Notes: generated by a model not told the origin, from the sequence alone. Counted from the stretch's first letter, positions 25,924 through 39,100 are shown. The stretch: DNA of 64,000 bases from Mansonella perstans (GCA_037074765.1 JBAMDO010000199.1:42652-106651), one strand, 5' to 3'. Program-made: numbers and translations.

Positions 25924-28900
25924 TCACTTTTTCAGTGATTTCTTTGCCATTTTTATTACATCACTAGGCTGTGCTTGTGCTGCAATTTCTAAGGATTCAG
26001 AAAATGGCATTGGAACATCGGCACCAGTTACTCGATAAACAGGACCATCCAGAACATCATATGCTTCTGATTCATTCAGCTAAAATCGAAATCATTAGTA
26101 AGGAAAATGACAACAACCAATAAAGCAGTACAATGAATATAACGTAAGATGCGAACCTGCATACAGATTTCCGCTCCCACGCAGCAAAACGGCCATCCAT
26201 TTTCAACAGTTACTACATGGTGAGTCTTCATGGCTGACTTCTTGATCGTTTCAAAATCAAATGGGCGAAGAGACCGCAAATTAATCACCTAAAAAATGCA
26301 GCGGAATGGAAACCAGAGATTAATTTTACTTTATATTTTGGCCAATAACGTCCAGTTTTTTCCTAAATCTTTTTTTTTCTTCTACACTCCCAACTTCAAA
26401 TGAAGAGTCGTAAACTCCATTACGAAACTCAATTTTAAGAGACTTCAATGAATAAATTTGAATCAATAAAATTCAATTTGAAAAAATTTTTAAAGATGAT
26501 GCAAAAACTTAACTCAGCACTGATACCTTCTTTGGCTAATTGTTCCGCAGCTTTCAGTGTCGCCACCATACCAATCGAATATGATATAAGGGTTATATCT
26601 GTGCCTTCTCGTTCAATTTTTGCTTTGCCAATAGGTATCATAAAATCGTTCTTTAATACCTCGTCTGATACTGGGAACGTTTCGCTGTACAACAATTCAT
26701 TCTCCAGCACAACCACTAAAAAATTTAATAAACTAAATTTTGCATATTGCTAAGTCTAAATTTTAATCTTGTTCCTAAATTTTATCCCAATACTTCGCCA
26801 AAATTATTAATGGCACAACTAATTCATTTTCCAATCATATATATTTACAAGTTTCTTCAAAACAACAAAATTTCTCTGTGAAAGCTCAGCACTCCTTCCA
26901 AATATTCTAAAATTTTTTAAAATAAGACTGCCTGTTATTATTTCCTGCATATCGCATCGGATGATCAAAAACCGGTTAAATACTTGAATTCAACGATACT
27001 ACGATACTAGTTGAACTAATTTGCAAAGTCATTCAAAGAAACGAGAGATATACAAATTCCGATTAACAGATTTTAAGCATAAAAAAGAGACAATTACATT
27101 ACCAAAATGGCATAAAGGCACAGTTAATTGAGAATGAGCGCTAGGACAAAGTCGACAGGTAATAAAAAAAGGGTCCAGTATGCATTACTGTTTTATCTTG
27201 CCTACGATCATACCACGTTGAAAGCACGACATCTCGTCCGATCTGTCAAGTTAAGCAACGTTGGGCTTGATTAGTTACTTATATCGGAGACGGCCTGGGA
27301 ATCCCAGGTGTTGTAGACAACTTTTGCTCAATTAAATGCGATTGCTATGCAAATATCAGACAAAACTTGAACTACATATTTTTCCTTGTTCCATTTACTG
27401 GTTTAGCTCAATAGTTCACATGTTTTGTTAAGAAATACTTCATAGTTAATACTTCATACAATAATACTTCAGCAGTTTTTTTAAGTGTCCTTATTTCAAG
27501 ATCACAATATGAATCGTTTTATAACTTGGAATGCTATTATATTAATTAAGAATTTAATGAATGCTTTTTTCGAGTTGAAGAACATTTTGATATTCAAGAG
27601 TAGCACTTAGTAATCATAAAATGTATGATAAGATGGATAGCACATTAGAAATTTATAAAAAGTTTTCCGAAAAAAATTCGTTTGAAAATTCTTATTGAAT
27701 CACTAAATAACAAGCTATTGCTTCCAAATAGAGTAGTTTTCTATCTTTCTGTACTGTTTTTCGCTCGTTAATATTATATCATATTAATTTAACATTTCAA
27801 TAACTGACAGACGTTAATATTATAAGGCCACTAATATTGCAAAACTGATTAATGAAGTAGATTCTTTCTAGTGCATAAGTGTTATGGCAGCTCATCGGTT
27901 TTTTGGAAAAAGATTAAGAAACTAGTCACTTAACTGATTTTATCTATTAATTCGGTTTTCGATTTAAATTTTTTTTCGTTTTTTTAACTGATATCAGACA
28001 AAACTTGAACTACATATTAAACTATATAAAGAAGAAAATTAAAGAAATATTTGTTGAAGTGCTAACGTATTGTGAAAATGGAAAGGAAATCCCTACCTTC
28101 CGAACCTCATGAATACTCTCACAAATATAATACCTACCTGGATTGTCATCACGGACAGCCGACTTCAGCAAACCTTTTGCATCTTCGGCAGAATAAGGCG
28201 TTACAACCTATAAAGTTAAAGATCACAAATATGAATTATATACTACGATCGTAAAGTTTCGTTTCAATACATTCATTCAACATCGAAAGATTTCAAAGTT
28301 AAGTAGTTTCTTTCAAGCTGTTCTTTTAAATTATAGTGCAATGAATAGTGTTCCAAACTGCTGATGAATGGATATATCATCATAAAGCTAAGCAATAATA
28401 AAACAAACGAAATATAGGAACAAAAAATAAAAATAATAAAAAACCGACTAAGAATACCTTTAATCCAGGAACATGAGAGTACCACACCGAAAAGTCCTGA
28501 CTGTGTTGCGCGGCAACCCCGGCAGCTGCTCCATTCGGTCCCCGAAAAACAATCGGACAATTTACCTAAAAGTTTTCCATTTTGTTGACATAATGTTGAT
28601 TGATTAGTAAAATTGTCTTTGAGTTCCACTTTCTTACTAAAAAATCGGAAGTGAAATTTGTTCATCTGAAGAAAATCAAAGATGACAACGAATCCTCTTC
28701 TCATACTACTATCACCTCAATGCAAAGCTTCAATGCTTCGATTTCAAACATTTAATAATATATAAGTGGTAACTAAAAACATTGGAGAAAGATGCGTTAG
28801 AGTAGCTTCACCTGACCCGCTGACATATAATATGTTTTGGCTGCACTATTTATAATCTGATCTATACACTGCATAGAAAAGTTGTAAGTCATAAATTCGC

Positions 28901-29663
28901 AAATTGGACGAAGACCAGCAAATGCTGCACCAACTGCCAAACCACAAAAGCCTGCTTCTGTAATTGGAGTATCTACAATGCGGGAAGCACCGAATTTATT
29001 CAACAGTCCTCTTGATACCTTAAAAAAGAACTGTTTACTTCCTGTATAAATATTGGCAAAAAAAAAAAAAAAAAAGTGACAACAAATATATATTTAAACA
29101 TGCTCCTTCAAACATTTTCCTTTCAAAAAAACAACTAATAGATATGTGCTTAGGAATTTTATTTTTTTACGTATATCATTTAAAAAAAAAGAAGAAACGA
29201 TACATTTCCTTCTTTAAACGTTTATGTTCTAATTTTATTTTATACCAATAATCTACAATTAATCATTAAGATTTCTTTTTTTTTTTAAATATTGTCTTCA
29301 ATACTTCATTTTTTTGGAAAGTACATATCATACGTAAACTTTCGAGATTTCTTCCCACTTTTTTGAACTACAAAACATTTAATTCGAAGTAAAGCATTAT
29401 TAATAAAATTAGAATACTAAATTAAATGTAATAATTTAAAAGGTAAAATAATATATTTATATGAATACCTTATAAGCGCCATCATAATATCCTACTTCTT
29501 CACCCAATAAAAAAACACGCTCATCATGTGCTAATTCCTCGTCTAGTGCCATCGAAAGTGCATCACGGACAGTCATCGTTGATGCAGCAAATTTCTGTCC
29601 AACTTGAAAGACATTCCTGAGAGTTAAACGACCAACTGTTCCAAATAAATTATTTAATAGCAT
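25924..29663 (-). CDS. pdhb-1: pyruvate dehydrogenase E1 component subunit beta, mitochondrial
   Basis: Seven exons on the minus strand: 29469-29663, 28812-29018, 28458-28565, 28138-28207, 26513-26715, 26157-26288, 25924-26079, giving about 356 aa (family about 355-360). It is the beta chain of the thiamine-diphosphate E1 of the pyruvate dehydrogenase complex, which decarboxylates pyruvate in the mitochondrial matrix. A basic, Ser/Thr-containing N-terminus ([19 protein letters not shown]) fits a transit peptide. Motifs are [14 protein letters not shown] (the Glu that activates the cofactor), [59 protein letters not shown] and [13 protein letters not shown]. The end of exon 5 is odd: family alignment puts it after GCTGAG, where the sequence continues TTAAGT instead of GTAAGT. 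A GC donor five bases upstream (26518) would be in phase but drops two residues. A trans-splice-type acceptor lies at 29719-29720. Confidence 0.93.
27200..27318 (+). rRNA. 5S rRNA copy, possibly a pseudogene
   Basis: A complete 5S rRNA-like sequence of about 119 nt lies on the plus strand inside the fourth PDHB intron, antisense to that gene. The conserved blocks ACCACGTTGAAAGCACGACA, TCGTCCGATCTGTCAAGTTA and ATCGGAGACGGCCTGGGAAT are intact, and the ends (GCCTACGA and TTGTAGAC) can pair in the terminal helix. Relative to nematode 5S there is an extra T and substitutions in the region before ATCGGAGACGG (GTTACTTATATCGG). A T run follows shortly after. No second 5S or SL1 copy is adjacent, so it is an isolated copy; it could be a variant gene or a decayed one. 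Confidence 0.8.
27353..28018. repeat. 28-bp exact direct repeats flanking about 610 bp in a PDHB intron
   Basis: Identical 28-bp sequences beginning ATATCAGACAAAACTTG occur at 27353-27380 and 27991-28018. The first copy starts about 35 bp after the 5S-like sequence. The DNA between them shows no coding signal or terminal inverted repeats that I can see. Confidence 0.85.
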
Positions 29664-30725
29664 TTTATATGATTAGCAAATTTATGAGTCACTTTTCCTG
29701 AGCTTCAATGATAAAATCCTGAAAATAACAAACATATTAAGTAGATGCATAAATGTAAATAAATTATAAAATACTATTAGACTGATCTCAAAAAAAAGTG
29801 ATATGTAATTCCGGCTAAATATTATAGTTTAACCAGTATACGGTAGTTATGAAATATTCCGTAGGTATGATACGACGATCAATATATATTAGTCTAATTG
29901 AATAACAACTCCATTCATTTATCATCAAATATAAGTAAAACAGGAATACAAATATAATAATAATTACATTTAATCTCTTCCAGATAACAACAATGAATAG
30001 AAATAATATTATCCCAGTAACATTTGTAAATATATTTTTAATTTCAAAAATTTCAACGAAAATAAAAATTTTATTTCAGTAATAAAAATTCTTCAAACTA
30101 TAAGCTAATGGACGAAATGGGCAATAAGTGAGGATTCATTCTTTCAAATACTCAAAATATATTTGCAAAAAAACCTTTTAAGGCCGAATTTTGTTTAATT
30201 TAAGGATTTTTGCGCCCTTTTCCTTATATCATCCTATTTCAGGAGAGTATATGTGCAATAGGTAGTGTATGTATGTGATATATATGTATGCGATATATAA
30301 GTGTGGTATAAATGTCAAGTTTGTTACATTATCAATGGAACGAAACGTAATAAAAAATTAACAACAAACATTCGAAATATGCTTGGAAGATTAATATCTT
30401 CAAACACTAATAAAAATGACTTTGTAGCAAATTAATATAACAGCATATTTGACGTATCAAATTCCATACCGTATTCATCTAGTTTGGAGCATATTAATGA
30501 TTGTAATTGGCATTTTACAACTGAACATATTATTGTAGGATGACATATCACTTATAACTACATCAAATAATGAATGCATTTCATGTATCTCACCCTATAT
30601 AATCGCATATTCTCATTTATGAAAATGGAACAAAAAAAAAAAAGATGAATTATGAATTTTGTGTAAGAAATAAAGTTAAGTTCAAGTTTAATTTAATTGA
30701 TAACATCCAGATATTATCATGTAGA
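29664..30725. other. intergenic region between PDHB and DDX49
   Basis: This is AT-rich spacer of about 1.1 kb with a TG/TA-rich microsatellite-like tract near 30240-30310. It holds the PDHB 5' flank (acceptor TTATTTTCAG read on the minus strand, AG at 29719-29720) and the 3' flank of DDX49. No exon was seen. Confidence 0.6.
29719..29720 (-). promoter_or_regulatory. candidate SL trans-splice acceptor of PDHB
   Basis: On the minus strand the sequence TTATTTTCAG|GATTTT lies about 55 nt before the PDHB start codon with no earlier coding exon visible. This is the arrangement expected for a trans-spliced nematode mRNA, but a cis-intron in the 5' UTR would look the same. Confidence 0.5.
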
Positions 30726-33700
30726 CTAGATTTCTTTATTTTTCTCTTTCAATTTCCGTTTATCAATTATTTTTCCTAGTTTTTCGCGCCTCATCTTGCC
30801 TCTCTGTTTCCTGCAAAATATATGCAAGCTAAAAAATTATAACAGTAAATCGCAAAGGAAGAAATCAGCCATTTCAAATATGATAATAGCGAAATTTGCA
30901 CTTCTTTCTTTCTCTCTTACTTATAAAATGCGCTCATCGAGACAAAGTTATGAATTCAAACTGTTATTCCATTATATTTTATCAGTATATTTACATATTC
31001 CTAGAAATTCATCCGTCATTTTCCCGCATTATAAAAAATTTCTTGAATGATGAAATCGTTATGTAATCAGTGACACCGAAAATTATTCTGATCATTCACT
31101 ATTAAAACCTAGCATTGCAACATTTACCTTTGTTCACGCTGCATTTTCAGCGCTTTTTCAACTTCATCAGGATCCAATCCAGCAATCAGCATTTCTTTCC
31201 GCTTATTTATCACTTTCCGTTCACCAAAATTTTGCTGATCCAATTTAATTTCTGCTTCCCGTTTTGTAACTAGTACTTGTGTTACGTACTGCGTTACCTA
31301 CAACAATGAAGCACCAGTAATCGTCTCATTCATCTAAAGTTATCAAAACAAACTATAAATAGGTTTCGTTTTTCCTGGAAGAATTTCGCAGCAACAACCT
31401 TTTTGTCATTGATAACAAGTTGATCCACTTTTTTCCCAATTACTTTTTCAATTTCCTGCAGCAAGAATATATCATACTGAGTGACAAACAGAAGTGCACA
31501 ACCGAATCTTCCGGCTCGAGCTGAACGACCAACTCGATGTATATAAGTTTTGGGATTTTGCGGAACATTGTGATTGACAACTAGGTCGACCTGAATTACA
31601 CAGTTACAATAACATCTTACATCTGATGTATCTTATGTCACTTCAGAATTACGAGAATTTCAATCTTCGTTGATACAGGGTCGCTTGCGCACAATCTAAT
31701 AGAAAGAAATAGTACAATATCGGATTTTGGTATACCATATAATCTAAATAAACTATTCGTTGCGATCAACCACGGTAAAAACTTACATGAGGTATATCAA
31801 GTCCACGTGACGCAACATCTGTGCATATCAGAATTTTTGTATGACCAGATCGGAATTTACTTAAAGAGGATGTTCTTTCCTGTTGACTTATTTGAGAATG
31901 CAGTGATCCTACCTGCAATTTTTTTATTATTCAGTAAGTGACCACTTAATCTATTATAAGTATTCCTATATTCCGAATTTAACTATATTTCAAAATCCAA
32001 AGCAATTTTAAAAGATTCTTATGGGTCAAATTGATTACCATCCAATAAATTTTTTTAAAATATACGAGAACAATATATACTCTATAAAATTGTCTATTCT
32101 TTTTCTTTCACTCTAAATTCAGTATGCAAAGACAAAGAACCTGGAAACCTAATCCATGGAACATAATCGCCAATGCCTGACATTCTCGGCACGTATGTGA
32201 AAATATCAAAATTAAGCTATCCGGATGTTTTTCGTGAAAATTCTTTACAACATAAACTAAATACGCATCTTTTACAGCACATGGACAAAGCACATATTTT
32301 TGCTCCAGTTTGTCAACCGTAGCGATTTCACTTTTGTCTTCGAAAAAATACGGTTTTTTGACCGATACCTAAAATAAAATGATGAAACACTGCAAATATT
32401 AAAAGTTTGTTCGCTTTTCCTGTGAGAAGAAATTTTGGGAAAGTCACCTGGTGCAATTGACTTAGTGCCGATGTAATTGTAGCACTAAATAATAACGTTT
32501 GTCGCTGTTTCGGTAGAAAATTTAGGATAGTTTTTAGCTGCAAATATATTAACTTAAACGCATTAGAAATGTCTTTATAGCCTTCTTTCTCTTTTACCCC
32601 AATTACACTCATTACAGTGAGAACACAATATTATATTCTGGTTCACAGAATATCAGTTATTCTTAATATTGCTATATAACAGAAATAAAATGATTGTCCC
32701 GAGAAAATTTTTTTTATTTCACAAAATATCACTTACTTCTACAGAATACTGTCCATCTAGAAGACGATCAGCTTCATCAAGCACCAAAAATCGCAGCTTC
32801 GCGAAAAGTTTCCTAGTATTTTCGGAGTCACTTTCCAGATGATCAGCTAACCGCCCAGGTGTTGCAACAACAATATGAGGCCGTCTAGAAATAACATAAT
32901 TCTTCATTTAAATTTAATGATAATTATAATGAAATGACCAAATTTTTTAACACATACCTAGCCAAATCATTGCCTTGAGCAACACGATCTTTTCCACCTA
33001 CTATAATACCCATTTTAAGTGTAATTGGCGTACCAAGCGCGATAAACTGATCAGCAATTTGTATTGCAAGTTCTCGTGTTGGAGTTAATACTAGTGCAAA
33101 AATACCGTAAGGATCAAGTGCTAACTGTAATGAGGACAATACACAGATAACATTGCCACAATAAATTTGTTCCGTTTAATTTTAAAGTTAATAGATTTGG
33201 AAATTCATTCAAAAAAATTTCAAACTGCGTTTGAAATGATATTTTTATTTGAAATAAAAAACGTTACACTATTTTCGGGAAAATCACTCGAAACCTTTAT
33301 TGGTTAGATTATCCGTATCAGTAAAAATGAGCAAACCTCGTGTAAGATCGGTAGACCAAATGCTAGCGTTTTACCCGTACCAGTCTTCGCACAACCCAAT
33401 ACATCACTACCAGCAAGAATATGAGATATACAGTTCACCGGAAAAAAAAAAGAAATTTAACGGTTTTATTAAAGATATACTTTCTTATTTTACATTTAAA
33501 AATTCCAACAAACACGATGATACTATGTAAAAAAGAAACTGATCTAATAAGATCATCTTTACTTGTACTGGTGTTGGTGTATTCAGAGCAAGATGTCGTA
33601 GTTGATTGCAAAGCCATTTGCTTATACCAAGTTCAGAAAAAGTTCTTGCCTTCGAAATATTGTCATTCTGCTGTAAAAATAAAAAAAAAAAAATTCGAGA

Positions 33701-33862
33701 TTTCATTCCTCTATCAAAAAGCAAAAAAAAAAAAAAAAAACAAACCACTATCGCTGATGAAAATGATGATGATGATGGCGATACATCAATTTCCAATTCA
33801 GCCGATTTTTCTCCATCATCCGGATCAAATGTCTCACCCAATTGTTCTTTTTTCATTTTCAT
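30726..33862 (-). CDS. DDX49: ATP-dependent DEAD-box RNA helicase DDX49 (Dbp8)
   Basis: Eleven exons on the minus strand: 33746-33862, 33563-33670, 33337-33438, 32958-33124, 32737-32884, 32448-32537, 32141-32368, 31787-31912, 31399-31590, 31128-31297, 30726-30810, giving 510 aa. The yeast and human relatives act in small-subunit ribosome biogenesis in the nucleolus. All helicase motifs are visible in order: Q motif ([10 protein letters not shown]...TPTPVQ), I AKTGTGKT, Ia TPTRELA, Ib [73 protein letters not shown] and VTQYDI distinguish DDX49 from other DEAD-box proteins, and the tail is Lys/Arg-rich. The N-terminal extension is acidic and Ser-rich (about 40 aa). Exon 3 fits in length and phase but its acceptor reads TTTCCG instead of an AG. 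A possible trans-splice acceptor is at 33901-33902. Confidence 0.93.
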
Positions 33863-36126
33863 AATGATCCTCGACTTAATAATTTATTTGAAATAAAATC
33901 CTAACAAACAAATTTATTAGTTCGTTAAATTCAATAATTCATCTTGCACCAATACGATAGTAACATTTCAAAAAAAAAAAAAAGCCAAATTTTTATACTA
34001 ATAATAAACAAAAACTCTCCTTTAATTTTTTCATTTGAAATAATAAAGATCTATTTCAAGAATACTTATCTATTCCAACTTTTTAAAATTAGAATAACTA
34101 CTACACCATAAGAATAACTACTACACCATAACGTGTTCTAACTATATTTTAATGGCTTCAAAATTACTGTATTCCAATGAATTCAAAATAATGCATGATC
34201 CATTTGGGTTACATGCATTTTTTCCTTTTGAAAAATGTAATCACATTCAAGTATTTCTTCTACTTCATATGAACATTAAAGATTGTTATTTCTTTTCGAT
34301 TTTTTTTTTAAAAAAAATGAATTGATCAAAGGCAGAAAATGAAGTAGCAAAAGTAAAAAAAAACTATAATTGCAAAGTAAAGCAAACAACATTTGAAACC
34401 TCTTTATAATCTCAAACAGCAAATAACAAATATATATGTATAATACAGTACATAAACTAGAAAAAAAATTTTGTAGTATGAAATAACAAGTAGTTCTAAT
34501 GATAAGTAATGTGATGAAAGAGTTAAGCTTGTTTTGATATACAATAAGATGCCCTCCATCTGTTTGAAAAAATGAAATAAGTGTAAGCTCATTTAACTAC
34601 CAAGTATTTCATAAAAACCAATATGCAATTATCCTGTACTTCTATTCTGGAAGTCAATTTTTTTCGTACGTATGTTTGTGCGTATGTTTGTATGTGTATG
34701 TGTATTTGTGTATAATATGTACCTAGCTATTTTTTAACAATAAATATTATCGAATTTTTGTAATTATGGATTGCTCAATATAGTATAATCATATTATAAT
34801 ACGACCAAAACATGGTAATAATTAATTATTAAGAGAAATGCTTACAGGAGATAGTACGATTACAATGCTTCATAGAAAAATGTATAACAAAAAGCTGCAA
34901 TGCAACTTCAATGAGTATACAATAACAAATACTCGGAAAATTTTTTAAAATATATTACAGTGAAATGAATAGAATCATCAATTAAATCGAAATAATTGCA
35001 ATACCAATCAAATACAATAAATCATTTTGTTGTGTTCAAATGATTTAAATTGATTATTAAACTATTTCTAGTAAATTTCAAATCATAATCTTTGAAATCT
35101 TTTGAGAATTTTTAATTCCTCAAATTTTCTAAACAAGGGTAAAATCTTTTCAAAATTAAATGTAAGTTAAAATTATTGACATAAAAGACAGGAAATAATC
35201 AATAAGGCATAATTATTGCACTGAGAAATTAAAAATAAACTCACATCTATTATTAGTACCTATTCGCTTCCTGTTACTTTTCCTTTTGCTGTTTAAAAAA
35301 AAGCTTTCGACCTAAAATCCGAATAATCTTGACAAATTGTTTAATCCACAATCTTAAATCAAACTTAAGAGCATGCGATATATAATGGTAAATGAATCGA
35401 TAACTTTTTTTATTACAGCAAAAACGAATATAAACAAGAGCTAAAATGACAACAAATACTGAAATACCAGCCTATTTATTACCATTACAATTATTATTAA
35501 TGAATAAAATATCTAGAACAATGTCACCTTAACAAAGTTCAAAGCATATTGAAAATTACTGCCCATCAAAACAACAAAATTTTTGATGTAAAATGTTAAA
35601 GTAACAGAAATAAGCGTAGAAATGCGATTGTTACACAGCATAGCATAACGATTCACTACTTTTTTTTTTTGAAAGCGCAGTAATATATTTCTCTAAACAA
35701 CTGATACAAACAACAAAGTGACATTGTTCTACGTTTCGCATAAAACTACAATAAAAATTGCATTTGATTAGATAAATAAACTAAAATAATTTACAGTGTA
35801 TTGTGAAAGGAATAATGACAAGTATTTGCTTCATCAGTCTGTCATTCAAAATGGGACCAGTCTTTTTGTTTAATTTCCTTAAGTTAAGAAAAAAAAAAAA
35901 AAAAAAAAAAACTTCAATCCTAGAAAAAATTACACTATTACAAATAAGAAACTCCAATATATTCCAAATATTCTCCAACATTAGTCTTTTAAGATAAAAT
36001 TCCTAGTATTGCCGAAGTATTATGGAAGGATAAAAGATACTGAAATCGACCAACCAACTTTAGAGATGTGAATATATGCATATAAGAGGTTTCTACTCAA
36101 AAAAAAAAAAATCAAACCCAAAAAAT
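33863..36126. other. intergenic region between DDX49 and the Argonaute gene
   Basis: About 2.3 kb, AT-rich. It contains a tandem pair of a 20-bp unit at about 34090-34129, a TG-rich tract at about 34665-34715 and a long poly-A at about 35889-35910. No convincing exon was found. Confidence 0.6.
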
Positions 36127-39100
36127 TTAAGCATTTGATCTTGTTAGTTCGAGTTCGCGATCCATATAACAAAGTTTATTCGTTACTTCATTCCAATCCA
36201 CTTTTCCATTTCGTTTGCGTGGCAATTCGTTAAGTCTGTGTTTGCTGGAAAACACTGTGTGTATACATATGTCAAACGATCGGAAACGGCATCAGATATT
36301 AGGTAATTAATTATCAAGCAATATTAAGGTAATGACCCTTTTAAATATTAAAAGTTCTTTGCAATTGTCGACATTATGTATTTGAAAAAAAAAAAAAAAA
36401 AATTGGGGCAAACAAAAATTGCAATAAATGTTCTGCAGAAAATGTGAGTTATATTATTTAAATTAGTGCAACAATTAAGTATTCTGTATGAACTCACTAC
36501 AATGTCCGAAAATTATTTCGCCCTCTTTTTGCCCACTCGTCTGCTTGATAAATTGGCTCTGGTAATGAAACTGCTGACGGAACAATTTGGTGGCTGTAGC
36601 AGAGGGCATTGATAAACGCTTGCAGCTCATCCATTTCCATGCCAGCTTCATTCACTAACAAAGTGTAGGCTGGAATTTTGCCAGTTCCCTGAAATTAAAG
36701 TAGTCAAACTTTATCTCAGCAATGCTTATTTGAACCTTACCTTTATCAGGATACCTGTTCCAGATATAAACTACAAGGAAACTTTTGCTGTTGGCAATTA
36801 CGTAAAAGAAAACAGTGAAATTAGTGAAATGTTGTTAAATAAATATTACAAAAAAGAATAAGCATTAATAAACATCAACACACTTTTATCACTTTGTGTG
36901 ATTGCATAAAAATTTCCGTAGCATCGACACGTGTTATCGTATGATCAATTACTGTCCCAGGCAAACAATTTTGAATCACTCCTGGAAAAAAAAGAATGAG
37001 ACAAGTGCTGAATATGATTTAGATAAAAAGTGCCACTCCCGAAATAAACATGTAACATGCATCTAAGTTTGAAAGACTTACGAGTACATGTAAATTAGAC
37101 ATAAAGATGCATCAACCCAGATCTGGAAAAATTTGCTAATCACCTATGGAAAGGAAAATTTCGGATATTAATAAAATTTTTCATCTGACTATCCATGAAG
37201 TAATACTTTATTATGAAGTGTAAACATGTGACATCACCAGCTCGAAGGCTCATTTTTTCCGATGTTTTGAAATATTAAAGTATGCAGGAATGATTGAAAC
37301 TTATCCTGACCCTTTTCTATCTCAGAAAAGAAACGCTTATTGTGACGTTTCACAGCAATAAGAAGCACTATTTCTGGTTTATAATCCGTTTTCTTATAAT
37401 AATCAGCATAATTTTGTATTCCAGCACGTATAGCTTCCAGTTCGTCCACCATCACCTAAAATATAGTCATATTTCTCCTAAAATATAGGATGGAATATGG
37501 ATGCATTATCTTCATCCAACCTTAGTGGCTTTTTAAGGGCTATCAATCAAATCACTAGTTTCCGGATCTATCTTCCCTTAACCATAAAATATAATTCAAT
37601 TTACAGACTGCTCTTTCCATTTCTTCCCACCAGGCTTCCTTCAACACTTCTTCACTTCCATTCATACCGAAAAAGATCATAAAATTTACCATTTTATGCT
37701 GCCCTTCTGAAACACCATCACGTGTTATAACAATTAATGTCGGTAACTTGCGACGCATTTTTTGAAATAACTTCAAAATATGAAACATCCTTTCTTCGAG
37801 GATGGAACCAGTAACTTGCTCCTGTCTAGCTTCGTGAAATGCGTAATCCCCTATGAATGTTTCCGGTTCCTTCGCAGCATTAAATGAAAACTGCAATTTC
37901 CAATTAAAAATACTTTCATATTATGTGAAGTATGAAAACGAATAAATGGCAGGCAAAAATTCTCCCTTGCCTTTTTTCACAAGTTGTCTGACGGAAAACT
38001 CTTATTTAACGGTTTTGTGACAAATAATTGCAAAGAAGCTTACTCCAATAACACTTGGTTGAGTGGATATCAAATTCAAACGACGATCAACTGCAGATTG
38101 CGGCTCCGGATGACAAACATCGTATCCAATAACGAGTGTATTACCACTTGATAACCATCTTTTGATTCTAATGAAAGTATTTATATAGTATTAAAGTCCT
38201 AGAGATAATTCCTAAAATTCTGAAAAAAAATTGATTGGAGACGAAAAATGAGAAAAAAAATTAAAAAGATAATAAGAAACTAACGCATAATTCTCCGGTA
38301 CAGTTCGATAATTGTGACCAAAATTTTTGACATTCATTTTGCTGATAATATTTTCAAGTGAATGCGTCTTATTTGTCACAGTGGAATATCTTACATGCTG
38401 TGTGACTACTTGATAAAGTGCTTCATATAGTTTAAGCCGATCTCAAATATGATTTAAATTATACTTTTTTCTTGAACAAATTTTTAAAACTATTGCTTAT
38501 TAGGTACCACAGGCAATGCAATAACATTATAAATTACTAAACCAATCTAGTCATTTAATGGAACGTCAATTCTCACGTAGCTATGAACAGAGTCTTATTT
38601 GATAATCCTAAAATAAACGAACCAACTTTAGCTTTTGTAAACAAGATACCATCCGTCATATTCTCACTTCTTCAACTAACTAAGTCAACGATACTGCTCT
38701 TCTTAACTCCATCAACTTCTCCCCTTGCTTCAAGCTTTACATCACTCAGTTACTGATTATCGCTACTGCAAAAAGAATCAGTAGCAATTCGATAAGTGAT
38801 AATTTTAACCATGAGTATGTTCGTGACTGTCAATATACATGAAAAAATTCGCTGCTCCAGAGGATTCCATTAATACTTTTTCAATATTTGCTTCCAATTC
38901 ATTTAAGCGAACTTCCTTTTTGAATTTTTTATTGAAATGTATACCTCTTTTCATTGCAGCATTGCAAAGTGTATGGAAGAAATTCCTGAAAATACATTTC
39001 TATCAAATCAAAAAACAGATGTCATGAAAACAAAGATGTTTAGCGAATGACATAAAATGAGATATAATTACTTTAAAAGTCCTCTATATTTCAGAAAACA

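Noticed and set aside
26448..26753. Plus-strand 101-codon open frame
   Set aside because: Exact antisense shadow of PDHB exon 5.
27381..27420. Second tRNA-like box A (TTTAGCTCAATAG) after the 5S copy
   Set aside because: No acceptor stem or box B at the proper distance.
33300..33896. Plus-strand open frames opposite DDX49 exons 1-3
   Set aside because: They are shadows of the minus-strand helicase exons, with Lys- and Met-rich low-complexity runs.
36497..36499. TAG as the Argonaute stop codon
   Set aside because: Splicing from the donor at 36500 into 36244-36127 is phase-correct and adds a WAGO-like tail ending TRSNA, so the TAG is more likely the start of the intron. The donor is weak, so the shorter form is not excluded.
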